Source of the DNA: Phaeoceros laevis
Lineage: Eukaryota; Anthocerotophyta; Anthocerotopsida; Notothyladales
DNA: 64,000 nt
Assembly: GCA_049999765.1 (NCBI GenBank)
Contig: JBNGIQ010009406.1
Span: 351,680-415,679 of the forward strand
Reading direction: 5' to 3'
Of the stretch, positions 11,671 to 24,600 are shown in pieces. The position numbers were made by a program, and so were the translations under genes. Below the pieces are notes generated by a model. That model made no database searches. It was not told where the DNA came from and saw only the letters and a program-made list of their open reading frames with translations. Position 1 is the first letter of the stretch. Every line of letters starts with the position of its first letter.

Positions 11671-14600
11671 CTAATTTGACCGGACTGCGGACTCAAATGC
11701 ATGCTTCCCAAGCTCTATGTTTCCATATTTCCTGCAGGCACCTAACAAGGATAGCCACAGGGCCCGCTCAGGCTGTATAGGCATGGTTGAAAGCAGATCA
11801 GCGACCCTGCTGAAAAGTCCAGCACGGCCGAGCATGTCAAACATGGCCACATAATGTTCCAATCTTGCAATAATCCTGTAATCCCTGATCATGGATCCAA
11901 ACAACTCGAGGCCTTCATCCACCATACCTGCATGACTACATGCAGAGAGAAGACAAAGAAATGTTACGCTATCTGGTTGAATGCCCCTCTGTTGCATCTC
12001 GTCAAAACACTGCATGCTCATCTTATAGTCGCCTATTTTTGCATAGCCAGCTATCACTGTAGTCCACGAGCAGACTTTCTGCTGAGGCAATGAATTTAAC
12101 ACCTGCCGAGCACCTGACATGCTCCCACAATTGCTATATGCATGCATGAGGGCACTTCCAACAACAGAACTTGAGGCAAGCCCACTTTCAACAACCTCAC
12201 GATGAATCTGGTCCAACAAGCTGAGAGCTCCTAAATTGCTGCAGGCTCTGAGGACACATACAAATGTAGCCTCATTTGGCTGCACGCCCTGTTCTTTCAT
12301 TTGGGAATAAAGCTGGAAGGCTTGCTCGGTCTTCTCATTTTGAACATATCCTGAGATCATGGCATTCCATGAGACTACATCCCGTCGCCCGCACAGTGCA
12401 CTGAAGACATGTTGTGCTTCCCAAATGCTTCCACAACTAGCGTACATATGGATAAGGGTATTACAAATGAACACATCTGACTCATACCCCAGTTTGATGA
12501 CTTCAGCGTGGATAGCCCTACCCTGTCTTAAGGAATCAGGTTCAACCACTACGTTTCTAAGCACATGCTTTTCCTTAATCCCCAGGCTGCCACAAGCTTT
12601 GAGGACACTGACAAAGGTGCGATCATCTGGAATTGCACGTTCATCTTGCATCTGAGCATACAGCTCTAATGCCTTATCACCCTGCTCTTGCTCAGCATAT
12701 CCTGCAATCATTACATTCCATTGAACCACATTCGGCTGCTCCTGAATGTCAAACACATACTGTGCATCTACAAGGCTGCCACACCTAGCATACATATGCA
12801 AGATAGCGGAACATACAAGCCTGTGTGACTTGTAGCCCATTCTAGCAGCTAGAGAATGTACCACCTTACCCTTCTCCAGGGCACTGACTTTTAGTGATTG
12901 CCTTCCAACTTGTGTCTGTTCTTCCTTTGCTCCGAGGCCGCCACATGCTTTTAGGATGCTTGCGATCGTAAGCTCATCGGGAAGTATACCTTCCCCCTGC
13001 ATCTGGCCATAAACTTGCAAAACTTTCTCCCATTCTTCTTGCTGAACATATCCCAAAATCATGGCTGTCCACATTGCCACATCTCTTTTTATAAATGAGT
13101 TGAACACATGCCAAGCACTCACCATACTGCCACATCTAGCATAAATGTCAACAAGGGCAGTTGCGACTAATAAGTTTGTAGCATAATTGTGCCTTACAAG
13201 TTCAGCATGTATTACATAGCATTGTTGCAATTTCCCCAATTTGACCAGCTGGTCACTGACAGGTGCGGCTTCTCTTGTGCCAGCCACGCTGCCACCTGCT
13301 TTGAGTATGCCAACAAAGGTCCGATCATCAGGGATCACACCTGCCTCACACATTTGAGCATACAACATAATGGCCTTGTCGCCCTGCTCTTGCCCAGCAT
13401 ATCCTGCAATCATTACATTCCACAAAACTACATTGTGCTGAGGCAGAGTGTCGAACAAACATTGCGCATCCTGTGTGCTCCCACACCTTGCATACATACG
13501 GATGATAGCACCTCCGACTAGCAGATCTGATTCATACCTCATTCTTACAACCTCTGCATGAACTACCTTGCCCTCTTGCAATGATCTAAGGTGTGACCAT
13601 TGACGACTTAAAGATGTCTTTTCTTCTGCGGCTGTGCTGCCACACGCTTTCAGCACACACAAGAAGGTACGTGCATCTGGCTTGAAACCTTCTCTCAGCA
13701 TTTGGCTATACAGGTGTAAGGCCTTGTCACCTTGTTCCACTTCAGCATAACCCGAGATCATTGCTGTCCACAAGACAATGTCTCGGTGGGACGAAGTGTC
13801 AAAGACAGTTTGTGCATCCACCATACTGCCACACTTGGAGTACATATCAACCAGAGCTGTACAAGCAAAAATGTCCAGGTCACACCTACATTTGATAACT
13901 TGAGCATGTATCCCCTTGCCTTCGCCCAAGTTTGATATGCTGCCACAAGCTTTCAATACACTGACAAAGGTATACTTGTTTGGAATCACACCATCTAGTT
14001 GCATTCTCTTATAACACCTAAGAGCTTCCTCTCCTTCCCCCTTATTGCTGTATGCCGAGATGATAGCTGTCCAAGAGAAGACAGTTCGTCTGGGCAAGAC
14101 GCTGAACACCTGGAGAGCATATGAAAGGCACTCACATTTCACAAATACATTCACAAGAGACTCGCCCACGAAACAATTCGACAGCAACCCAATTTTGTGA
14201 ACATGAGCATGCAAACGCTTGGCCTCTTCCAGATCTTTTTTCCTTGAGCACAATTGCAAGACACAATCGTACGCTTTCAGAGAAGGGGCAGTGCCCTGGT
14301 TTTCCGTGAGAAGCAAGTAATCAAGCGCCAAACCTAAGCGGCCCTCCTCACAAAATCTCTCGAGTTGCTGTCCGTCCCACGGCTTTCTGTCTAACCTGTC
14401 ATGCGAGTCAAGGCCATGTTCATCTCCGACCAGTTAGCACGTCGAACAAGTTCATGCACTGGAACAACATACAAATTACACATTCAGCACCATAATCACT
14501 CCTTCACGGGCAAGCAGTGGAGGTCACTCCAAAGGCCTGATTCAAGACAAAGAAGACAACAGAAAGCTCACCTGGGTCAAGCCGTCCTCCTGACATCCCT

Positions 14601-14797
14601 GAGAGTGTTACAAAATTCTTGGCTTCTGCCATTTTGCTTGGATGAGAGAGGGCAGAAGTGTGGAAGGACAGTGCCGCCCGATGCCCGCAGATGTCGAGCA
14701 GGATACCAGTGCGTCCAAACCTCTTCTTGTCGTAGAATGCAACGACAGACGTTGCAATCCATGGGGAGAATGTGCAGTTCGTACACAAGGCGTCCAT
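11671..14797 (-). CDS. PLS-class pentatricopeptide repeat protein, ends inside the E motif
   Basis: My model has two exons: 14797-14572 and 14423-11671. They are separated by a 148-bp intron (donor CAG followed by GTGAGC, acceptor GGAG), both phase 1, giving 992 aa. The first exon supplies a presequence-like N terminus (MDALCTNCTFSPWIA) and the second a long PPR array. Repeats such as VVSWNAMISGYV and PDDRTFVSVLKACGS alternate in the P-L-S pattern typical of organelle RNA-binding and editing factors. The array reaches the region before the E motif (LWLSLLGACRKYGNIELGK) and then meets TAG at 11671. The same frame continues E-motif-like sequence past the stop (see findings), so the gene may be truncated. 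It has no DYW domain and could act in RNA editing only with a partner. The start is the first ATG after an in-frame stop. Confidence 0.85.
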
Positions 14798-15255
14798 GCC
14801 TGTAGCCGCCTACACAGTGTGGAGACCATGAAGTGGCTCCGGTAACGCTGCGATATGCATCTGCAATCTACGTTGCCACGTGGCACAGGCTTTATAGTAT
14901 GGGCCTGAGGCAGGTTACGTGTGACCAGCGCTTCTATTTCAACTGACCACGAGGAAGTGTCGGAGGAGAGGCGCCCTAGTAGTAGTACTCATTCGCAAGC
15001 GCTCTTCCCGGCTCTTGTAAGGAGGAATCTAACTCGATTCTGTCTTGCGGGCCCTGATCTGGACGGGTGAGGCTCGCCTCCATCGCTGGATGCAATGTGC
15101 CTCTGTCAGTTTGTCAATTTTTTTCCGCATTTCCGGCAGGTCTTCAGGATTGCAGTCTGACATTTGCCCCTTGTGAATGTTGTGGCTTAGATACAGAGAT
15201 TTCTGGGTACTCGTAGCCAGCAGAGCTTCCCAGATCTGCCTTTCTGGGCTTAGTG
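14798..15255. promoter_or_regulatory. Shared upstream region of divergent PPR and V-ATPase c'' genes
   Basis: 458 bp separate the start codons of the two head-to-head genes, so both promoters and 5' leaders must lie here. No TATA box could be assigned to either gene with confidence. Confidence 0.5.
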
Positions 15256-16128
15256 ATGGCAGATCCGAGCTCCTGGGTGGGGTCACTGAAGTACATCTCA
15301 CCCTACTTCTTCGCTTCAGTCGGGATTGCCATCTCCATTGGGGTTTCAGTTCTTGGAGCAGCCTGGTAATGTTCTGCTCCCTAGGACCAGCGGTCTGCAC
15401 TGTATGGCTTGTCTTTCCACTTGCACTCCTCAGAGATGACTGACGTTCTGCAAACAGGGGAATATTGATAACAGGAAGCAGTCTGATTGGAGCGGCTATA
15501 AAGGCTCCCAGAATAACGTCTAAAAATCTCATCAGGTGCCATTGGCAACTTCGTATACACCGCGTTGCCTCTCAAAATGTCAAAGTTTTGGGCCTGGCTC
15601 ACCGGCCCTGTCATCCTTTCTTATCCTCGTCCGACCTTGGTTTATGTGGAACTGTGAAATGCAGTGTAATTTTCTGCGAGGCGGTTGCTATCTATGGAGT
15701 TATCGTAGCTATCATCCNNNNNNNNNNNNNNNNNNNNNNNNNNNNNNNNNNNNNNNNNNNNNNNNNNNNNNNNNNNNNNNNNNNNNNNNNNNNNNNNNNN
15801 NNNNNNNNNNNNNNNNNGTACCTATACAACAGATCGTTGATATGCTCTCTTTCTGTTATTCATTCATGCCCAGACCAGGTGTCTTGTTTAGAACGAGATG
15901 TTATTCGTACTGTGGGATTCCTGGAGAGATGACAGACAGTGGTTGCGTGTGCTGTGCAGATTGTGTGTTGGCATCATTGGCAGCAGCTGTGCCCTGGCAG
16001 ACGCGCAGAATTCAAACCTATTTGTGAAGATCCTGGTGATTGAGATTTTTGGCAGTGCGTTGGGCCTCTTCGGGGTGATTGTCGGCATCATCATGTCCTC
16101 CCAAGCAACGTGGCCAAGTGCAGCATAA
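15256..16128 (+). CDS. VHA-c'': V-type proton ATPase subunit c'' (proteolipid), middle exon(s) in a gap
   Basis: Proteolipid of the membrane V0 rotor that carries protons into vacuoles and other endomembrane compartments. Visible exons are 15256-15365 ([19 protein letters not shown]), 15458-15535 ([17 protein letters not shown]), 15665 to at least 15717 ([17 protein letters not shown]) and 15960-16128 ([16 protein letters not shown] to the stop). The Glu in FCEAVAIYG is the expected proton-binding residue. Joins are in phase (TG/G, AG/T). The segment of about 40 residues that normally follows VAIIL is absent from the visible sequence and must lie in or next to the 100-N gap. Four hydrophobic helices are otherwise as expected for this subunit of about 180 aa. 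Family identity is very clear. Confidence 0.92.
15718..15817. other. Assembly gap inside the V-ATPase c'' gene
   Basis: Exactly 100 N. The missing coding segment alone needs about 120 bases plus intron ends, so the true gap is probably longer than 100. Confidence 0.95.
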
Positions 16129-16608
16129 AGTGAACGGTTGGATCAGCATTTGTTGTTGTTTTCAGGGGAGTTTCCGAAGTGTGAGTGAGATCCTGAAGCC
16201 CCACAGGTATTTAGGCTCTACAGGAGGCTGTAGGCATGCTTATTGCTGAGAAGAGCAACCTGAGTCACGTCAGAACCAAGCATTTGGAGGCAAATGACTG
16301 ACTTCCGGGTGCTCAGATGATCATCCCCGCCAGAGGTGATACCCGTACTGATGGGAACCCGAGTGTAAAACTAGCAATTGAAACTAGCAGTGAGTGTAAA
16401 AAAAAGACCCTGCCAACTGGAGGACCAAATTTCCCCAATTCCCAATTAGCACCTGTTGTGTCTATCACCAACCTCGTTCTCTCGATCAGTAGCGATCCTA
16501 TTGTGACCAACAAGTGGTTCACTCATCCAGAGTGCAAGACCCTTCCTAAAAATGATTTGCGGACCCAAAAACATAAAAAGTGGTTCAGGCCCTCAGGACC
16601 TCCTCATC
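16129..16608. other. Convergent 3' intergenic region
   Basis: 480 bp between two genes that end towards each other. It should hold both 3' untranslated regions; nothing else is recognised. Confidence 0.5.
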
Positions 16609-17085
16609 TCATGAACCAGACTCTCTTTCGTTCTTCTCGAGCTGGAAGAACTTGGGTTGTGCCAGGTATGTTGGTTTGTCCTCCCCAGCCATAATCACAG
16701 CAACCTTGTCAAACTCAAGCTTATGCTGGCTCTCCAAGCGCTCGCCGTTGCTGCTAAGCTCCAGGGAGACGCTCCTACAGTCAGTGTTCACTACCGAGAC
16801 ACTAGCCACCGCGTTGGAAGGAAACTCGGTCGAATCAGGGCCACTGACGGTGATCACCCGCCGAAGCCCCAGGGACTGTCCCCGGTGCACCGAATCCATG
16901 GCCAGCGCCGCTTCCACGTCAGACACGTACTCACGCCGGATGAAGGAACAAGCGAGCACGAAGAGCGCAAACAGGATGAGGAAGATCATGGCTGCCAGCC
17001 CAGCCACCACGTAAGGGAGGGGTGATTGGAACTGCAACTGCGAGGATGGGCTGGAGGGAGTGTAACACCTGCCACAGCCCCACAT
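16609..17085 (-). CDS. GLUTAMINE DUMPER-like single-pass membrane protein
   Basis: 158 aa in one exon, starting at ATG 17085. A Pro-led membrane segment at about residues 24-48 (PLPYVVAGLAAMIFLIL and on to LACSF) matches the single helix of GLUTAMINE DUMPER proteins. Near the C terminus it has the diagnostic VIMAG box in the form VAVIMAGEDKPTYLAQP. In Arabidopsis these plasma-membrane proteins alter amino-acid export, with the VIMAG box needed for partner (LOG2 ubiquitin ligase) binding. The length fits the family (about 100-160 aa). The role here is inferred from the family. Confidence 0.85.
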   Translation of the reverse strand: MWGCGRCYTPSSPSSQLQFQSPLPYVVAGLAAMIFLILFALFVLACSFIRREYVSDVEAALAMDSVHRGQSLGLRRVITVSGPDSTEFPSNAVASVSVVNTDCRSVSLELSSNGERLESQHKLEFDKVAVIMAGEDKPTYLAQPKFFQLEKNERESGS

Positions 17086-18648
17086 TCAAGCCGTCCATGG
17101 ATTAGCTACTGGTCTCCAGCTAGCACGAATTCCGCAGAAACCCACAAAAAGTGTGAAACTAGCTAGAGAAGATGGACGGGGCATTGCAATTGGAGACGCA
17201 CTCGACGGGGAGCTTCGATGAATCATACACCATGCTTTGGGGAGTGGAACCGGCGCCACGACAGGCGACGGAAGTGTATGATCTCTGATCCTGGAGCACT
17301 TGCCCTGTGCCTACAGTGTAAAGGATGCGGCGAATGCGCATCGACTCCGAGTTGAAGAGGGAGCAGCAATTGCGAGCAGGTAGAGCTGCTGGGGAGGGGG
17401 GAGAGATGAATCTCATCTGCAGCAGCGCAGCAGGCACGAGAGGAGAGCGCAGGACTGTACAGACGGATCGCGATCCGACAGACAGGCTGCATTTCGGAGC
17501 TCCGCCTCAGCAGGTAGATGGTCTGGTCTGGTCGGATGTGGTGGCCACATCGAACCACCGGCCGCGGCTGATGGTACTTCATATTCATATGCCTGAAGAT
17601 GCTGCTAGCTGCATCCACAACCTCGAGCTCGATGCGTCCAATCAACACTCGCCAGGCCCAGGCTAGGTACCAACATGCACAGTGCCTGTATTGTCAAGAA
17701 GCCTCAACGGCATGATGCAGTGAGTACCTGCCGAGGGATGGAGACGACTCTCAGCCATGAGGGTGCATCAAGGTGCTGATTGTTCTAATTTTCCTGACCG
17801 ACGCAACCGGTCACCAGTGCGGGATTCGTGTTACCCAACAGACGCTTTCACCTGACTATTACTGGGACACTACAATGGTACAATGGCTAGTGAGGTACAT
17901 GGGACAAGGTGCTTCGTACCAGGGGTGATGGGGACCGAGGACTGTTGGAGGACTTGGCAGGCCCCACCTTGATGAGAACTCGTCACTCACGCATTCTGTG
18001 CTGGAGCAGTCCTGTTTAACCTCTTTTCGTAGGTGGGTATCTTCTCGAGAGACTTTTGGAGAGCAAGTGCAGTCTCATTCACGCATCACATGATGTTCGT
18101 CGTGTTTCTGTACTAAGTTCAGGGCACAAAAATTTCACAAAACCATCCCAAGTTTGCACAGAATTATAACTCCCGCACATTGACAGTAGTAAATCATCAG
18201 AAGTACAAAGCACTGCTTTGCTCATGGGCTGCATGCGCCTCCCCCCAAAGAGCATGCTTGCCATCAGCAGACAGATCCCCGCTCCCTCATTTATAGAACA
18301 AACTCTACACTTCCGACCTAAAGCACACTCCACCACATCTCCACCTAAAGAATGATTCGTCATATATGTATCATGCCAGGTTTGTCTGCTGCAAAACCTG
18401 TAACAGAATCATGTCTAACCAGGCATTGCAAGCATGGCAGACATCTTTACCTATACCTCCGACTCCTTAAATATACATACAACACAGTGTGAAGAGGTCA
18501 CAGTGAGTCTGTCACAGTAGCCCCTTGGGACAGTTCGGCCAAAGCAAATGATCGGATACTGCTGTCACTGCTTCCAACATCCGGTATCCGAGAATTGGCT
18601 CCAGGAACAACGCCAAAGGAAAGTTAGTCAAGCGAAAATTGAAGTTAC
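17086..18648. other. Intergenic between GDU-like and TSS/REC genes
   Basis: It contains the promoter of the GDU-like gene and the 3' side of the TSS/REC gene. Short open frames occur on both strands, including minus-strand upstream ORFs at 17159-17648 that may lie in the GDU leader. None resembles a known protein. Confidence 0.4.
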
Positions 18649-21600
18649 CTACATGCAAGGTATCTGCTGTCGGAGAGGCTGTAACGTCTCCGACGTAGTC
18701 CGGAAGATCACATCCGATGTTCTGTCAGCTTCGGAGTCACCATCTCCATCTTCCGAGACCACACCCTCTTCCAACTTCCTCTCTTCCTCATCACCTGAAG
18801 AGACTTCATCCGAAGCTTCTGTAGTGACCTCATCACTCCGTTCATCAGCGGTTGTCACAGTCTCAGTAGCAAGGCTCACTTCAAGCTCCGTGGTGCCCGA
18901 TTCTGAACCCCCATCGACCGGGCCTACCTCGGAGACGTCTGCTGCTTCTTCCGCTTGCTCTGATTTCGTCTCTAGAACCGACCCTCCAGAGGCAGAAACA
19001 GTCTCAACATTCCTGCCGACGGAAACACATACTTCATCGCCTGTGCCTGGAGCTTGCCCGACAACAGTGGCTGACGTATCTGAAGAGGCCACGAGCTGCG
19101 CAGCTTCATCTGCTGCGATAAGCACATTGTCCACTGTCTCAGCAGAAAAATCACTTGACTCGTGTTCCACGTCTTGACTAGCTCCCATAACCTGCACTTG
19201 TGCCAGAGGCAGCCAACCAACCTGCCGGTGCATAGGGATAAACTCTTCTGCATTTGGATTCAGAGGAGACCTCAGCGGCGGTGAACCTGCAAGAGGAATG
19301 CTGATAGCAGCGGGTCCATTCTCCTCTTCTGAAAAACTTCCCTTTCCATTACACTGCGGACCTTGGGCGGGGCCACATTTCCTCATGGGGGTGACCGCAC
19401 ATGTTGTTGGGGCTGGCGAAATAGGACGCACAGGCATCAAAGCTGGAATGGCCGGTATCGACCCGTCCCTGAAAGGAGTGACTGCCACGGTTCCAACTGT
19501 CACACGAGGCACAGGTCCAATCGGCCTGAAAGAAGGTGCTGTGGCTGATAAAGTTCGCGAGACCTCCGCCGCCTCATTCTCTTCACAGGTACTGGTCTTG
19601 TCTCCTAGGTCTTGATCTCCTCTCTCTACACCCACATCCCCACTTACCTGTTCTTTGTTGTCAGCGTCCAGGCTGACGGATTCTTCCTGCTCACGTCCTT
19701 CGCCTTCGGGTAGATCCTTCTCTGCTTCACAAGGTTGTCCAACTGCCTCCTGGACGAAGACAACAGCAGGATCTTCTAAAACAGATGTGTTAGCGAGCTG
19801 GACACCTCTGTCTGCAGTTGTCACACTGGCCGGTGAGGAAACATCATCAACTCCTTTGCTATCCTGTAAAGCCTGTTCTGCTTCCTCCTCAGCCTTCATG
19901 CATTCATCAGCCCAACTCAACACAGCTTTCCCTTCTTTTCCGAACACTTTCGACTCATCGATTGTGGCTACCTCCACGGTTGCTTCCTGCACCACTTCCA
20001 TCGAGCTATCAGGTTCAGCCCTTGCTGAAGTAGATATCACAGCTTCAGTATCTGGAGACCTTGTTTCCGATGGCACAGGTGCCGGCTTATGCTCCTCCAC
20101 TTGGACTGGTTTCACTTCCTGCACCAGTTCTGGACGCACCTGGGTCCCTTGCACAGCTTTGATATCCCGAACAGCATTGCTGCTGTTCGGGGATCTCTTA
20201 TCTCCTGCCTTGAGATCTTGCAACTTCCTCACGGGCAACTTAACATGTTGCGGCTTCCTCTCCACGAATTTGCCAATTTGCACCTTCCTGTCTGCACCTC
20301 TGATGTCCTGCACCTTCCTATCGAACACTTTGTGCTTCTCTGAAGCTCTGAATTCCTGTCTCCTTTCAACAAGCTTTCGCTCAGCTGGTTTATTTTCCCT
20401 GCTCTTAACTTCCGTGAACTTGCCCTCCACTGCCTTGCTCTCCACTGCCTTCGCCTCTACTTGCTGGTCCTCCAGTGGCTTGCCCAGAGGCGACTTACCT
20501 TCCACAACGTCTACGGGTTTGCCATCCACTGCTTGACCCTCCACTAGCTTGCCCTCCTCTGGCTTACCCTCCACTATCTTGGCCTCCTCTGCCTTGGCCT
20601 GGACTGCCTTGGCCTGGCCTTGCACTGCCTTGGCCTCAACGGCCTTGGCCTCCACAGCCTTGGCATCCACAGCCTTGGCCTCCACAGCCTTGGCCTCCAC
20701 AGCTTTGGCCTCCACAGCCTCCACAGCCTTGGCCTCCACAGCCTTGGCCTCCACAGACTTCGCCCCCACAGACATCGCCTCCACATTCTTGGCCTCCACT
20801 AGCTTGGCCTCCGCTGGCTTGGCCGCCACGGGCTTGGCGTCCACCGCCTTGTCGTCCACAGCCTTGGACTCTACGAGCTTCACTTCTACGGGCTTGAACT
20901 CTGCTGCCTTGACATCCCCGAGCTTACCATCTGCTGGCTTACTCTCCACTTGAGTGACGTCAGCTAGTTTTGAGAACGAACTCACCGTTCCAGGTGGCGC
21001 GAGAGCTACATCCTTGTAAGAAGGTGCCAGCCTAGTGCCAGAAACCAGTATAGTAGGCGGGGGGGTTGGTCCTCCCGACGCCTTGGCTGGGGCAGGACCT
21101 GCTTCAATTTTCGAAGGAGCACCAGTTCCCTCGGGTACAAGGCCAGGTTTCGCTGACTCGGGCTTCTCCGTTGACACAGGTGGAGTGGCCACAGGATGGA
21201 CCTTCATTGATGCACCTGGTTTGGAAGGGGCAGGAGACTCCGAGGGCCCTGAAACAGAGCTGGTTGTAGGAGAGAGCACTTTACCATTCACAAGCGGCAT
21301 CTTGCTCCCTTTCTTCACCTGCTCTCCCTGTGAGATTACCGGCGCGTTCCCGTTTGGCTTTCTCCGCAGCGGTCCCAGCACCCTATCCCTGTCACGTGGA
21401 CCAATATGACGCTGTTGTCCAGTGTTCCCCAGCCCATTAGTGGGTTTCGCACCAGTGTGAACCTTCGGGCCCAGCCTCCTGATGTTGGAGACTGAGGACC
21501 GGCTCCGAGAAACAGCTTCCTGCCAACCTTCGTCTTCTGGAGTGGATTCGCGCAACACGGTGACGAGTATTTCAGATGGCATGATAAGCCTCCGCTCCTC

Positions 21601-24600
21601 ACGCGGGGTGGTATTGTCTTCAGATGCAGAAGTTGTTTCAGGGGCGCTTGATGAGCTTATATTCAGATAAGCATTCTCCTTTTCATCCTCGGTTACAATA
21701 AAAACATCCGAGTCTCTGTTCAGGTCGTCCTGGGATGCAGTCGTAAAGCTATCCAAGAAACCACCTTTCCCCTTGGACTGCACAAGAAAGTTGACATTAG
21801 AGAAGGCCGGAAGAGAGTAGATTTAGAAAGGGAGAAATTTAATTACGATGCTTGAAAACCGCACTAATGTAAATAATTGGAGAGCCGGAAAATCCTTGAA
21901 ATGAATCATACCTTTGTCCTCCGTGGCTTTCCCTTCGATAAGTCCTTGCCCTTGATCTCTTGCTCGGCGTTGATGTACTCGAGCAGATCGGATACACTGC
22001 CGGGAACAGATGGTTGTCAGGACAACGCAATTCTTACCCAAACAACATTACCAGTCATGCTACCATGCCGAGTACAAAATATAGGGAGTACCTCAGATGA
22101 CCCTTGCTCGCAATTGAAGCATCTGGCTTTGGGGTCCCATTCCGAGCAGCTTCCTGCTGTTCTACGGCTTTGGAGTCGAAATACTCCAACCAAGCTTGGG
22201 CATCCTGGGTCCGCAAGTCGTCAAGACCAAGCTTAGCCTGTAAAATCTGTAGAGTTGTCTGCTCGTGCTGCACGCTGAGGGAGTATGCTTCCATGAGGGA
22301 TAAAGCTATAGCGATGGCATGATAGCTGGCTGCAGTCTGCACAATAGTTGCCCGCCCATCATTGCGGTTAGCAACAAGCAGGCAGAATGGCTATCGCCTA
22401 CTCAACACAAATTAAGAACAGAAGACCAACCTGAATGTGGTCTGCACCCAGAAGTCGCTGGTTACACTTCAAAGCCTCGTGAAGATATCGCAGAGCCACA
22501 TGGATGTTTCCCAGCCCCTCCTCCATCATGGCCACGTTAATGTACGTTGCCGCTGTATTTGGATGGGATGGCCCACAAGTCAAGTGCAGGAGATACAGGG
22601 CCCGATTGACATACCTGCAACATTTTCAGGAAGAGTGCCAAGTCAAACAGAATGGTCCAGTAAACTTGGCATTCCCGATAGACAAAGAGCATCCTCAAGA
22701 GAGCAAGAACTCTGAACACCCCCACGTGCCACCTACTTGAGTGCCAGTTCCGTATGTTGAAGACGGTAGTAGAACACAGCCAAATCTCCATAGCTCTTCA
22801 TGGTGTCGGGATGGTCGAGCCCAAGTTCTCTCTCATTAATGTCCAAGGCTTTTTGTTGGTAAATGGTGGCCTAAGACGAAGGAAAATCGAAGTCTGGATG
22901 AGTGGAACATTCACAAATATGGGCAAACGTGACGTATTTGATAGCACTGATTGCAATGTGACAGTACCTGGTTGAAGTCTCCAGTGTGGTACAAGACAAC
23001 TGCCAAAAGACTGTAAGCACCCGCTGTCATGCGATGATATGGTCCACAAACTGCCACCAGCTTGGCCAGGGCCTTGATTTCACGTCCAGGGAAAGAGTTA
23101 GCCAAGATGGAACAAAGGACAATTTCAAGGACATGTGTGGACATGAACAGGAAACATGGGCTTCGTACCTTAGTTCCATAGTTGACTGCATCATCAAGCT
23201 TGCCCTTATCAAGGGCAGTCTTGGAAGACTCCAACAAAGTTCGTCCATCAGCCGATGAGCACGCCACTTGCTGCATTGTCAGTCAAGTCCAACTGAAATT
23301 CGTGTTTCACACCTCATGTTCGGTTGCAATGACTGTAGCGAAGCTACGAGAGATAACACAGAAAAATCTCTACCTTGTATACTGGCACCATGCTAATAAC
23401 GTCGAGCTTTTTGAAAGGCACGGGGGTGTCCAACTCGTAGTCCCTTGGAGCCATTTCGATACCAACCTGGAATGAAACAAGAGGATTCTTAAGGCACCAT
23501 TCTCTGAGGATGACCTAGTACCGAGCCCCTGGGTAAGAAAGGCAGACCTTGTGGCAAAGTCCGCGTAGAACAGCATATTTCCTCAGCTCCTCTTGAGTGT
23601 TGCTTGGAAGCTTCCACCCAAAGCGCTTCTCCACAAAGGTCTCCACCCATTTCCACATCAACTGGTCTGGTCTGCCAGACAGCTTATCAACATCGTCTGT
23701 CGGGAAGGTTCCCAACATGAAGTTGAGAGCAGCAGCCACAGAGACTGCGAGCTCTGAAGTGTTTCTGGTAACCGCAATAACTGCCTGCAATACGTGCTTG
23801 AAAGCACGGACCACCATTTCGTGTTCACACAACGACTGCACATGAGGAAGCTTTGACGCAAGCTCCGCCTGTTCCAAACAACAGATCAACATTAAACGTC
23901 TGGCGCATATGTACATAAAACGCACACTAGTCCAGAAGGTCAACATATATACAAAGGTAAGCACATACCACACGGCCCAATGAATGCATCCTAAGCCCAC
24001 GGGTATGCATGAAGTCTGTAAGTGTCCTTCCATCCACAGGAGACAGCTCCAGAGATCCAAAGTCGGACACCTGAGTACAGATTCCACACGGTCAAACTGG
24101 GACATGTAATAAACCAGGTACAGATGAGAGATGCTACTGCAAAATCACTTACCAACTTCGGGAGAGCAACGTCATCATAGTACAACCTTGCTGCTTCAAT
24201 TAGATCTGAAACAGACTGTTACCCAGCAACCACGTTTTGATCAGACCACGTAAAATACTAGGGTGCAACTCGTCAATCTACAGTGCTCAAGGGTTATCGG
24301 GGTAACAGGCCCTTGGTGACCTACCTTCCTGTGCAGATCAGTATCCGACTCCTTTAGCCGGGCAAACGCAGCTTCAGATAATTTACTTCGCAACTCTGCC
24401 TCAGCTTCAGCGTCATCCACCTTAGGTTCCCCCGCTTCTTCCTCAGTTACACTCTCATCCTCTGCAGGTACTTTCTCCTCGCTGGTTGCAGTTTCCGGCT
24501 TCTCCGTACCGCTGGCTGCGATTGCCTTGGACTGAGATTCTTTAACAGAAGCTTCCTTAGCCGAATTCTCTTTGCCGTCCTTGTTGTCCTTCGTATCACT

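Noticed and set aside
15029-15532. 167-codon minus-strand frame over the V-ATPase gene
   Set aside because: It overlaps the clearly identified c'' exons and resembles nothing known.
18548-19177. 209-codon Ser/Thr-rich plus-strand frame
   Set aside because: Antisense shadow of the acidic TSS/REC C-terminal tail.
20549-20953. Long plus-strand frames of Ser/Thr/Ala or Trp/Pro repeats
   Set aside because: They are the antisense of the AVEAK repeat in the TSS/REC exon; the minus-strand frame is the conserved one.
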